Shown here: one piece after another, positions 31,057 through 41,861 of the stretch | Numbering within the stretch: the first letter of the stretch is position 1 | Layout of the letters: each line of letters opens with the position of its first letter | DNA from: Phaeosaccion multiseriatum | Taxonomy: Eukaryota; Ochrophyta, other classes | NCBI GenBank assembly: GCA_965112735.1 | Contig: OZ218959.1 | Span: 372,001 to 436,000, forward strand | Direction of reading: 5' to 3' | Length of the DNA stretch: 64,000 nt | Position numbers and translations under genes: made by a program | Notes under the pieces: model-generated | The model's database searches: none | What the model was told of the DNA's origin: nothing | Seen by the model: only the letters and a program-made list of their open reading frames with translations

Positions 31057-32890
31057 GGATGTGATGTGGTTGCGCAATGGAGCGACGTGAGGGAGGAGGG
31101 GGGAAGCGTCGACACTGGGCTCTCGGCGCTGCTGTGCTGCCTGCGCAAGTCTCTTTTGTCCATGCTCTTCGGCAAAGAAAGGGGCCGACGGCGGCAACCG
31201 TTCTGCTGGGATCGTTCTTCTTCGAGCGCCATTCTGAGACTTCTTTCTTCTTTCGAGCCCTTCGCTTCCCCTTCCCCCTTGGGGAGGAGGGCGTAAGGAT
31301 TGTTTTGCTTCTTTTGCTTTGCCGCTCGGAGCAAGTGGAATTGTGTCAGATGCGTCAGAGAGGAGAGTAGAGCGAGGGTGTGAGAGCCGGGGACCACTCA
31401 TTCTTGTGTGGGTATTCGGAGACGTTTGCTTCAGAGGCTTGAGAGCCCACGGTGGGTTATGGGCAGCGGTAAAGAGGGGTTGCATCAAGAGGAGCGGCGG
31501 CTTGTTGGAGAGGCGAGCACGCGAAACTCGATTGAGACTCTGCGAATTGAGAGGGAAACAACTGTATGTGAGCTGCAGGTAGAGCGGGGGCGATTGGCGA
31601 GTAATGCTGCGGCGTTTTCGACTACAGCGAGGAGAGGGAGAAGGGGGGGGCACGAGTGGAGGCGCACGGATATTCGCATAGGTAATTTGTTTTGTTTGGA
31701 TTTTCGGACAGGGTTTATTCGTTTGCTCCTTCACGGAGTGTTTCGTGGGGGAGGGGGTGAGAGAGAGAGAGAGAGAGAGACGGCTTGCCTGGGTGTAACA
31801 GGCGAGCGCTACCGCACGCAGTGAAGTAATTGACGGACGCTCAGACGATTTACGCCGGGTTTTCGGTTCGGTTTTCATCGAGAGACGACGATCGTGCTCT
31901 TTCCTGCTGATGTCGAGTTTGGCCAGCGCAGCGGCTCTGCGCTGGGCATTCGTCCTCCTTCAGGTGCCATCCTTGTGATCCCCGTCCGCTCGCACTCGGG
32001 CCCTCTCTCCTACTTATTCTTCGACTTTTGACTTGGCCTTCAGGCGCTCGCGCTTCTTGTGCCCAGGCCTCTCGAGAGGAGGCGGAAAGACACTTACGAC
32101 TCGCTGTATGCATTTGCGAAAGAGAGAGGACAAGCAAAAGAGGCAGGGCCATTCCCTTTTGTGCCTTTATCTGCCTCTCCCGCCTCACTCCTTCTGCCGA
32201 CTATTTCGGGCGGGGAGAGCCCACTTTGGGACCACCGTCACGCCTACAGTAGTCAATCAGCTATATCAAACACGTTGTGAGCGTGTGACTGGCTGTGCGT
32301 GCTCCTGTCCAGACCCATTGCCAAGGGACGTCAAAAAGCAGTGCCTACGAGGGGGGCTGGCTGCGGGGACGGCTTTGAGAAGCAGAAGCAGCATTCAGAG
32401 CGTGTAGCCATTGCAGAGCGCTGCGCGTCCATCCAGAACAGGCCCTCCTGGCCCATCCTGCTCGCGTTACAGGCTGCAGACTCTGCTTCTGTACGATTCA
32501 ACACCCCCCCTCCCTCCCTCTCTCTCCCTTGTGCCGTCCGCACTGAACTTTTCCCCGGAGACGAACGCTCGAGAGATGTAGAGAATAATACAAGGGGCAC
32601 AGAGAGAGAGAGAGAGCGCGCGCGCTTCGTGAATGACTGCTAAGTCTCTTTTTACCCCAAGGGATCTTCTGGAGACTACAAGATGGGGAAGCGGCTGAGG
32701 GGCGGGCGGCGAAGGGCTCACATTGGCTGGCATTTGGCCGGCTTCTATACAGCCAGAGACGATGGCATTTCCATAGACCCCCTGGGCGAGAGCCTGCCTC
32801 TGTGTCTGCTCCCCGCGGGGCTTATATATATGGGTTACTCTGCTTCTATTTGTGTGCTGTGAGAGACGGAGAGGATGAGAGGATGGCTTG
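31057..32890. other. Convergent intergenic region without a supported gene
   Basis: 1.8 kb between the stops of the RRM and otubain genes. It contains a short (GA)n (31755-31780), GAGAGCGCGCGCGC (32600-32626) and a TATATATA (32824-32831). Open stretches on both strands lack motifs, starts and splice context. It probably holds two 3' UTRs. Confidence 0.5.
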
Positions 32891-35539
32891 TCATTTCTTC
32901 AAGCAGTCGTAGTGGCCGGGCCGGTAGAGCAGCGTGAAGGCCGCCTCCTCTCCCCGCACCTCCTCGGGCAATGTAATGAGCATCAGCCGCTCGCCGAAGT
33001 CCTGCACGCACGGGCAAGGGGCACGCACGAAGATACGACGATGGAGACGTCAGAGCCGAGGGGGAGATATGAGAAACGATCGAAGATGCGTTGCTGCTGC
33101 TCAGAGACCCAGAGAGAGAGAGAGAGAGAGAGAGCACGCCTTGAGTCCACCCCATCCCAGAAACACAAGACTAGAGAGGGAGGCATTGATAGACAAGAGA
33201 GGTTCCCTAAGCGTTCGTAGAGACAAGGAGGGAGGCATTGGACCGAAAGAACGAGCTTACTTGTCCGTCTAGGTACTCCACGCCCACCCTGACGGAAAGC
33301 GCCTCGCACAGGGCCATCATCTGCACCTGCTCGCACTCCTTCCCGTTGGGCTCCACCTCTGCAGTACATGTACATTCGGACGTCGCGCGAGGGACGGAGA
33401 GAGGGAGGATCGAGGGGGCTCGGACTCATTCAATTTCCTGTTTGAGTTTGCTTCTACTACGAAGTACTTCTTTTTACTAGCCTGAGCCTACCCAAAACTA
33501 AACATGTGAAGAGGTGGCGACTTACCTCTCGCGCAGAAAGTGGCCACGTCGGGACAGCCCGTGGCCTCAATGAAGGGCAGGAAGCGCTCTGCGTGCTGCT
33601 TCAGGAAGCCCGAGGTGAGCAGGCGACAGTACCATACCATGTATCTTCGGGACAGAGGAGAGAGGAGAGAGGAGAGAGGAGAGAGGCGGGCCGAGAGGCG
33701 TTTACTTCTGTTGGCACGCGCTGGTACGTTCGCAGGTGCGGAGTGTTTTTTTAAGCTTGGTGAAAGACACGTGTGTGTTTAAGGACTTACTCTGCGGTGC
33801 CGCCTTCCTCCCGAAACTCCGTCTGAACATTGCCCATCAACACGGCGTTGTGAAGTGAAGCAAACAATATGAGGGTAAGAGACAGAGACACAGAAAGAGA
33901 GAGAGGGGGGGGGGGAGGGAGAGAGAGAGGGATTGAGCGGCAGAAAAAGGGAGAGAGAGAGAGAGAGAGAGAGCGGAGACCTCGGCGACGAGAGGACCAG
34001 CTAATGCAATTGAACGTGTCCAACCGAAATGAGACAAAGAACCAACGTCTCACCTCCAAAAGCGACAGTGTTTTGGAGGGCAGGGCCTGCAGCTCCTCCA
34101 CGAAGGGCTCCCAGAAGCCGTCTACTACCATCTCGTTGTAGCCCAGGGCCACGAGCTTGGCCTTGCTGTCCACTACGGCCGCTGTGAGTCTCTTGAGCTC
34201 GGCCTCCGCTGCGCTGCGATCTGACTCGGCCTCCGAGGAGAGCCCTAGGGCAAGTGAGTGAGTATGTGAGTGAGTGCGTGAGTGAGTGCGTGAGTCAGTG
34301 AGTGAGTGAATGAGTGAGTCAGTGAGTCTGTGAGTGACTGAGGCAGTGAGTGAGTGAGTGCGTGAGTGAGTCAGGGAGTGTGTGAGTGAATGAGTATGTG
34401 AGTGAATGAGTGAGTGAGTGAGTGAGTGAGTGAGTGAGTGAGTGAGGCAGTGGGTGAGTGAGTGAGTGAGTGAGTGAGTGAGTGAGGCAGTGAGACAGTG
34501 AGTGAGGCAGTGAGTGAGAGTGAGTGAGTGAGTGAGTGAGTGAGTGATTGCGTGCGTGTACACGCGCAATCGGGTGACGTGGTTTTTTTTGAGCTGGTGC
34601 CGGTGTGAGAATGCACACTTTTGCTAGACAGACTAGCTAGACTGGCACCTCCTAGTGCTAGACAGACCGGCACCTCCTAGACGCACAGCTCCCCACGTGA
34701 ATAAAGCAAGTCAGCTGAGAGATGTCAGTCAACCAAACAGGTGCCTCCTCCTGCCAAGTGCCTCAGATCGAGCACGGATAGCCTCCGGGGTGGGCTCAAG
34801 CCTGCGGGTAGGGAGGAAGGGAGGAAGTGCAGAATCGTAGGCGTCGCCCCTCCCCCCCCAACGTCGCCGACTCACCTTCTATTATCACCTCACACCAAGA
34901 GAACAGGAAGGCTCGGTAGAAGCAATTCCCGTCCCCTCGCACCCTTCGCAGCGAGGAGTAGCGCTGCAGATCATGTGGGGGGAGAGTGAGGCAGCAGTAC
35001 AGCGGCAGCAGAACAACTCAGAGAGTGGTACGTTGGGTTAGAAGGAGGATAGCCTCTCCCCTCCAGTTTGCTCCAGGGCCTACCTTGGACAGATCGTCGA
35101 TGCCCCGCAGGAAGCCTGGCTTGGGATTGCCTTCGTACAGCTTCTTCAGTGCTGAAGGCGGCTCAGGGGCACCAATGAGCTGAAGCAAGAGAAAGAGGGA
35201 TGGGGAGCAGCACCAGGAGGAGGTGATGGGCGGAGACGAGTTGATGGGAGGAGGAGGAGGAGATGAAATAAAGAGAGCAGGAGAGCGCACTCAGAGTGCT
35301 AAACGCGAAGAGAGCACTTGCTTGCCCCGATCCAATGAGATTTAGACCCAGCCCCGCTTCTAGAGGAGACGTCACGGAGATGCAGAAAGGAAAAGGTTTA
35401 CCTCGGCCTCCTCTACGCTTCTCGCAATGTCTCTCTGCTGCTCTTCCTGGGCTTTCATTTGTTCCAAAAGCTCATCCCCGGTCTTCGAGGGCTGATCCTG
35501 AGCTTCTTTCACTTCGGTAGGGATATCCGCGGGCTCCAT
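32891..35539 (-). CDS. Otubain-type (OTU family) deubiquitinase, 8 exons
   Basis: Exons 35539-35402, 35179-35084, 34963-34876, 34244-34054, 33821-33790, 33644-33526, 33358-33261 and 33001-32891 give 290 residues with all phases closing. Otubains cleave ubiquitin chains, and animal OTUB1 also blocks E2 enzymes (established). The catalytic centre is visible: 'RGDGNCFYRAF' with Asp89 and Cys92, and the late His284 in 'LLYRPGHYDCLKK'. Flanking otubain blocks are 'LYEGNPKPGFLRGIDDLSK', 'YMVWYCRLLTSGFLK', 'VATFCAREVEPNGKECE' and 'EALSVRVGVEYLDG'. Exon 5 is only 32 nt. The N-terminal 46 residues are acidic and Gln-rich, predicted coiled coil. Length is close to human OTUB1 (271). The intron before exon 4 carries a long (GTGA)n array. 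Confidence 0.92.
34253..34552. repeat. (GTGA)n array in otubain intron 3
   Basis: About 300 bp of GAGTGAGTGAGT with interspersed GTGCGT, GTCAGT and GGCAGT variants, immediately upstream (minus strand) of the exon 4 acceptor. It provides the pyrimidine-rich CACTCACT tract. Confidence 0.92.
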
Positions 35540-36065
35540 GTCTTTTTTTTGCCAATCTATTGCCGGAGGGGAATCGTTGGGTCAGCCAGCTGTGAGTGGC
35601 CCTGGAGAACCAAAGGGGAAATTTAAAATTTAACGAGCCCTCGCTCGACACGATATCTCGACACACACTCACACACACATATATATATATATTCCAAATG
35701 CCTTTATATTCTGCTTATATTCTTATATTCACCAGACCCGCAGCATGGCGGCGTACCTGAAGGGCCCCACGTTTGCCCGACATTGGGCTGTTTGTACACA
35801 TTGGCGTGCGTGTGTGCATGCTGTGGCCAATGAGTGAGATCAATGAGAGGACTAGAGCGAGGGCGAGATTGAGTGCGTGTGCGTGCGTGCGTGCGTGCGT
35901 GCGCGTTGGGCGTCGAGAGCCTCACAACTTGCTCGGCGGAAGCCAAGGCCAAAGTCAGTTGTAGTGTATCTGCGTGGCCGTGCGTGTGAGGAGCGAACCG
36001 CCCGTCCTGTGTGTGACAGTCTGGCCATTAGCCTGCTCCTCTCTTGTTCCACTTTGTGCCTTCTG
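35540..36065. other. Spacer between otubain start and membrane-protein stop
   Basis: 526 bp. It contains CACACACATATATATATAT (35662-35691) and GTGTGCGTGCGTGCG (35877-35905). No gene was found. It should hold the otubain promoter. Confidence 0.45.
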
Positions 36066-38508
36066 TCATGAGGGAAGTTGAGTCTCCTCGACCTCTCTCT
36101 TTGCTTCTCCTCCTCCTCTTTCTTCTATTGCACGCTGACGAGTCTCCTCGACCTCTCTCTTGGCTTCTCCTCCTCCTTCTTCTATAGCACGCTGACAAAC
36201 GAGACTAGTCGACTCCCTCATGGCCAACGCCGGCCCTGCATCTACGCTAAGGCGCCGGTCTGGCGGAAGCGCCGAGTCGGTGGCAGCCCTGTCTCCCGAC
36301 GAGCTTGCACCCTTCGCGATGGGTGGCAGCGTTCGCCGCAGACCCACAACAGCGGCGCCACCTTGCGAGTCTGCTGCGAGTGGGCTGGCTCCTGGTCCTA
36401 GCGGCTGTGCTGCAAGTGGGGCCGCTCCCTTTGGTCCTAGAGGCGCCAACACATGTGCTCCCAGTGCTCCCGGTCCTAGTGCTGCCAGCGGCTCTGCTGC
36501 CGCCAGTGGATGGCCTGCCGAGGGTTGTTGGTGTTGCTGGTCACTGCTGCGACATTCCGTCTCAAACGTCACTCGGGAGGCGGACGGCTCCTTTCCTGCG
36601 CGATGCTTTCCTGCCCCTGCTCCCACGAGGCACGACCGAGGGGCCTGAGGAGAAGGAGTCGACTCTGACTCACCAGGCAACCCCGCGGTGATTCCGACGT
36701 CGAGCTCACTGCCACGAAAGGTCTGCCCCATATGGTCCAACATCCATGAAGTCTCATCTTCCCCACTCAGCGTGAGGTCTGCCTCCCTCGAGTGACGTGC
36801 GGTGAAGGAGCTCATGGTGTCGACATCCCCCCCGTGTGTAAGAGACAACTCGTCCACGGGGAGGGACGAGGTGGGCCCACTGCCTGGGCTCAAAGGCATA
36901 TGCTGTACCCTGCTTACGACCCTTAGCGCCATGAGAGCTCGCTTGCTTTTCTTTCGAGACGTGCTTAGAGGAGGCGTTCTGGCACATCCTTGGCCTCCAG
37001 GGTCCTCAGCGGTTTCCGGTGCGGCGTCATGCTGCTCTTGGTCTTGGTGGTGGTGGTCGTGGTGCTGGGGGTGGTGGTGGTGGTGGTGGTGGTGGTGGTG
37101 GTGGTGGTGGCTAGGATGCTGTTGACGGTGGTGCTGTTTCTTCATGCAGGGGAGCCGAATCATTCGGAGCTCGCTGCCCCCAAGATGAAACTGATCGATC
37201 GTGGGTATAAAGGTGAGCAAAGTCAAAAGCAAGTGGGCCCTCTCACTGAGAGGGGGTACCACATAGAAGAGGAGAAGGAGCAGCACCAGCAAGGCCCTCT
37301 TGGTCGCCTCTTGCCCCGCCACATGTACAAGCCGTCTCATCACGACCGCGTTGGTCTGTGAGGCGGTACCGCCGCTCAGGTAGCGCAGCATAAGGTGCCG
37401 ACAGCAGAGCATGGCTGCTCCGTCTCGGCAGAAGACTAGACCCACCGTACCCACAATGGCAGTGGTCGGGATGGTGGGGTCTACAAACCCGTACAGGCTG
37501 CAGAAGGTCAGCAGAGAGAGTCCCTGTAAGGCAATCACAGCGATGTACACTCTCTGAATCTTCCTCTTGTGCTTCGACTGCATGTGACGTGTGACAACAT
37601 GCGAGGGTGGGGGGTGGGAGAGCATTCGCGCGTTAGGCTACCCGCAAGCCCGAAGATGTGTGCGGTGATGCAGGCCCAAGCCACCGACGGCCAGGGGAGG
37701 CTCAAGAATATGTAAAGGATGTAGAGCCAAGGGCGAACACCGCTCGACTCCCGACTTGACTCACCGCACGTATGGACAAGGCTACCTTGAGAATTCGCAA
37801 CAAAAATGAGGGAAAGATCAGCGTGACAAACAAGCCGATGTCGCATACATGCCCAAAGGCAACGACCCTGCTGTTCGCGTACACATCTACTCCCTTAATG
37901 CCTTTGTACAGCAAGAAGGGGCAGCGCAGTGCGTTCCAGAGCGCCGCCTACGTAGTCGAGAAGAGCGGGAGGAGGAGGAGTGAGTGGGAGATGGGACAAG
38001 ACGTTCGGCGAAAAGCGGGACGTGGGAACGAGGAAAATCCGTTCGGTACCTGTCCAGACACCAGCGTGAACAGCCACTTCAGCCTTTTGCGCCGTTCCCT
38101 TTCCTTCGTCGGTGAGCGCCTTTTTCGGACACAGGTGCGCTCTGCTGGCTGGATTTGGCCCGACCTTTTCTTTAACCACAACATCGCGCTGCCTCTGGGG
38201 GTCTGCTCCGCCTCTTTCCCATTGAGTGGGCTGCGGGTGCTCGGGGGCGCTGGTGCTCTCGCCCCTCCCGACGACGGAGCTCCCGCTCCTTTTCGTCTAG
38301 TCTTTGCACTAACTCTGTTTCCCCTCCTGGCTCTCCGCTCGTACCTACGCCAGGCTACCCACGACCATATTGCGCAGGCCACAAAACTGATGACAGCAAG
38401 CACGAAATCGAGGCACCAGCCGAGAGTGTCCAGGTGGTGCGCGTGTTGCATGCAGTACCTGTGCCCGTCTCTTTCCTCCGATTGGAAGCAGAAATCGATT
38501 GCATGCAT
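36066..38508 (-). CDS. Multi-pass membrane protein with His-rich cytosolic tail (splicing partly unresolved)
   Basis: Exon 1 (38508-38050) and exon 2 (37947-37765 or to about 37786) join in phase 0. Exon 3 (about 37746-37642) and exon 4 (about 37581-36066) are clear coding blocks, but their joins do not close in my reading. Hydrophobic segments, in order: 'LDFVLAVISFVACAIWSW', 'DIGLFVTLIFPSFLLRIL', 'WLYILYIFLSLPWPSVAWAC', 'VYIAVIALQGLSLLTFCSL', 'TAIVGTVGLVFCRDGA' and 'ALLVLLLLLFYVVPPL'. These are about six membrane spans. The long C-terminal tail has a 13-His run coded by (GTG/GGT)n, Ala/Gly/Pro blocks, and a terminal duplication 'QRAIEE..GEAKREVEET'. The family is not recognised; the topology suggests a transporter- or receptor-like protein. 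A small intron of 17-38 nt would be needed between exons 2 and 3. Confidence 0.55.
36080..36196. repeat. 60-bp coding tandem duplication
   Basis: GAGTCTCCTCGACCTCTCTC begins at 36080 and again at 36140; the two copies (60 and 57 bp) run to GCACGCTGAC. They encode the last two copies of an 'AIEE..GEAKREVEET' unit at the end of the membrane protein. Confidence 0.85.
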
Positions 38509-38742
38509 CGGCCTCGTCTCTGGTGGGCTGTGAGGAGAGAGGAGGAACAAAAGGATCGGCTCAACCTTGTCCCCATCGCGTGTCTCCTCTCTCCTTGTCG
38601 AGGGTTTTAATTTTCTTGTTTACTTGATGCCTGGTTATCCCTGGTTGTCGTCAGGAGGAAAAATAGACGTTCGAAACGGCAGTTTCCGCATCGTCATGGG
38701 GGCCCTTGTTGTTCTCGGTCACCCCACACCCGGATCCGGATC
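38509..38742. promoter_or_regulatory. 234-bp bidirectional promoter
   Basis: Separates the divergent ATGs of the membrane protein (minus) and the plastid protein (plus). No TATA box is evident. Confidence 0.45.
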
Positions 38743-39170
38743 ATGGCTCCTCTCCGCGCATGTATCTCCCTCGCCGTTGCTGGTAAGTGCGCTGTGTCGG
38801 ACCATCTTCACCTCTCCTCCCGTGCTTGGCCTTGCTGGGTACATCGTAGTGCTGGAAAGGTGTGGGGCTGAGAGGCATTCAAACCTCTCCCTCCGTCTCT
38901 TTCTCCTCTTCCCTCCTCTCCCTTTTCTCCCGCTCACCCTGCTGCTGATCACGGTCTGCCGCATCCTCAGAAGTAGCGGGGTGGTGACGTGAGGAAGAAT
39001 TTGAACGGAAGCAGATAGCAAACTAGGAAGGACCTAACGAATCTATCGCTACCCTCTTCCCTTTTCAGGCGGCCTCGCCTGTAGTTGCCAGGGCTTCGCC
39101 TTTGCCCCCAGCACTGCCTGCGCTCCCTGCAGTGGCCATGGGCGTCGAGAAGTCGCAGCGGGACCGCGCA

Positions 39171-39221
<51 letters not shown>

Positions 39222-41094
39222 GGAGGAGGAGCACCCTGCAGCTTGGAGCGACGGGGTCGGGTTCGACGTATGCACAGCGCCTGGCGGCGGCACAGGCGCT
39301 GAAAAAAAGCGGGGCAGCAGCACCTGTGCTACCACCGCCTGCGGCAGCCCAGCCGGCCACGTCAACCACGCCCACCTACACGGGGCCAGTCGCCTCCACC
39401 CCCCGCGAGAAGCCCTTCACCGAGGCGCTGTACGAGCAGATCCGCGCGGCTATCAACGTGCTGACGGACCGCATGAATCGCGAAGCGCCCATCACGCAGA
39501 CGGAGCTCGACCGCTTCTCCGCAGCGGTGGACATCATACTGGAGGACGCGGCAAAGCCCGACCAGGTTCGCTGCCGGGGCGGAGGGCAGGGCGAGGGGGG
39601 GTGAAGGAGGGGAGGGTGGCACGCTACACCCGCGCCACTCGCCTCTAATAGAGAGGAACGGGCTGAAGGGGGGTGACGGGGATAGAACCGAGGACCGAAG
39701 TCACTCCTCGTACCGGTGTCGTGGGCTACCGAAATTGCTGCCAGCACCTTTTTGCTCCTCGGCCTCGTCCTCACCATCCTTCTTCCCCTCCTCCCCACCA
39801 TCCTTCTTCCCCTCTTCCTCACCATCCTTCTTCCCCTCCCCTCCCCCCACAGCGCCCAGGCCGATCGCCCCAAGCGGGCATCCCCCCCGCGCCCCCCGCA
39901 CAGGCTGTCGCAGCCTCCCCCGCCAGTGCCGCACCCTCTGGCTTCCCTGTTGGTGCACACACCTCCCCCGCTGCAGCCTTCGCCGCCGCTAAGAAGGCAG
40001 CAGAGGCCGCTCTCATGGGAGGTTCGGAGGTGCCCGCGGCCCAGCCACAAACAATGCCCCAGCCACAAGCAATGCCCCAGCCGGTGGTGGCGCCCGTGGT
40101 GGACACCAAGGGTGAGTAGGGATGGTCCCACTGGCTTGGTTTTTGCTTGGCTTGGCCGTTGTCCTCCCTCGCCTCGCCCCCATCTGCCTTGCCCTTTGCC
40201 TCTGAAGCGAAGCACGCACCATGTTCGAGAAGACTACTCTTGCAATCCTGACTGACGTTCCCTCGACTCGAATCTGCTTTTGCTGTCGACCTGCTCGACT
40301 CCGCATGTCAACTTGCTCGACTCTGTATGTCGACTTGCTCGACTCTCTAGAAGGCGTGCCCATGAGCCAGGAGGACCAGTGGGACCTCCAGACAGACGAT
40401 GGAGCAGGGTACAGTGGGCAAATGGGGGTACCAGGTGGGTACGGAGAGAGGGAGACGCGTGGGGAGGGAGGGAAGGAAGGAGGGAGGGAGGGAGGCCTAC
40501 AGCTTGTTTGTTACCTGTGGAGCCTTTGTTCTAACTTGCTGTTTGTCTGCTGTGCCGTGCCCCCCCCCCTCTGCGAGCAGTGGGTACGAAGAACACGTAC
40601 GTCATCGAGGGAATGGAAGGTACGAGAGAGAGGGGGGGGGGGGGGGGGGGGGGGGGAGGGCGAGAGATCGAGAGGGAGGAGCAAGAGAGGGAGACAGAAT
40701 GTGGGCTCGTTGGTCATGTGTGGTGGGAGGCTCGAGGACGTGGGAGGGAAGGAAAGGGACGCGCTGGCTTTTTCTTACGTCTCTCCCTCTCCCCCCCCCC
40801 CCTCTCTCTCCCTCTCTCTCCCTTTCTCTCTCCTCTCTCCCTCTCTCCCTCTCTCCCTCCCTCCCCCTCCTTCTCTCTCTCTCTGCCTCACCCCCAGGCA
40901 TGACCCCGGAGCAATACACAGAGGCCCTTCGACAGAAGATCATCTTCCGTGCACAGAACGTTCGCAAGACGGGCGTGTACGGCAACCTCGCCTCCAATCA
41001 GTACCTCGACAAGATCGACACCAGCAAGGCCAAGGGGAACACATATAAAGCTGTGGGGAAGACGCCGGAGGAGCAGGCACTGGTGCCTTCTTGA
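38743..41094 (+). CDS. Plastid-targeted protein of unknown function, 6 exons
   Basis: Exons 38743-38782, 39069-39565, 39853-40111, 40351-40434, 40581-40619 and 40898-41094 give 371 residues with perfect phases. The leader 'MAPLRACISLAVAGGLACSC' then 'QGFAFAPS' is a textbook complex-plastid presequence (signal peptide, Phe at the cleavage site), followed by a Ser/Arg-rich transit region with (AGC)n Ser runs. The mature part has a helical segment 'EALYEQIRAAINVLTDRM' to 'LDRFSAAVDIILEDAAKPD', a Pro/Ala/Gln-rich linker with 'QTMPQPQAMPQP', and a C-terminal domain 'MTPEQYTEALRQKIIF' to 'KTGVYGNLASNQYLDKI'. The C-terminal block is conserved-looking but I cannot name it. Exon 1 encodes only 13 codons plus one base and exon 5 is 39 nt. 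A role in the plastid is inferred from targeting only. Confidence 0.75.
40632..40656. repeat. 25-base poly-G run
   Basis: An uninterrupted run of G 12 nt downstream of the exon 5 donor of the plastid-protein gene. It is G-quadruplex prone. (CT)n/(CCCT)n follows before the exon 6 acceptor. Confidence 0.9.
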
Positions 41095-41861
41095 TTGATT
41101 GAGGATGGAGAGGGCTCCGAGGGGGGAGGGGGGAGGGGGGAGGAGGAGGACGACGACGACGAGGAGGAGGAGGAGCAGGAGGAGGAGGAGAGAGGCGAGC
41201 TGCGGGTTGGGAGAGAGAGAGAGGGAGGGTGTTGGTGACCCAGACGGGCCCCGCGAAGGCACTCTACGCAAGCAGCCAAGGAAGAAAGCAGCTGCGCCGT
41301 AACACGTTGGGAGTATAGTTGAGCAGTTGGTGATACATTAGTAGCGGCGTGCAGCGCCAGTTGGGGATGGATACAGCATGTGCTCGGGCCGCAGACCCTG
41401 GGGGGGGGGGGGTGGTGGCACATGAGAGGCATATGGCATATGGCACATTAGTTAGAGGCACATGGGCAAGTCTGTCTCCCCTCTTTTTTTTATTTTTCAG
41501 CCGATGCGAATGATGTGATTGCAACAAATACGATCAAAATGAGCTGAGCGCTCGAGTAATTGCTACTTCGCTGCTCTGCCCGCGCTGGAGCAACCCATAT
41601 CTTCAGAAGGAAGGAAGGAAGGAAGGAAGCGAACCCTCGCAGCTGTCGGCAGTCTCCGTGTGCCCTCACGGCTCCGGAGGAAGGCTCCCGGTCTGGATCC
41701 GCCTGACCACCGCATTAGCACGCAAGTACACGGCAACTGAAGGAGGCGGTGTTGTGCCCACCTCTCTTCTTCATAGCACAATCAATGCACGGATGAGAGA
41801 GAGCACTTTGTACACCATTCTTCTTCTTTCTAAAGATCGAAGCACTAACTATCCTCAGACC
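41095..41861. other. Convergent intergenic region
   Basis: Holds (GAC/GAG)n at 41145-41190, a poly-G at 41401-41412, (GGAA)n at 41608-41630, and one exact copy of the dispersed GAGCAGTTGGTGATACA sequence (41321-41337). No gene was found. Confidence 0.5.

Noticed and set aside
31036-31878. 280-codon minus-strand frame in the convergent spacer
   Set aside because: No motifs, Ser/Pro/Thr-rich shadow composition, and overlap with the 3' UTR of the RRM gene.
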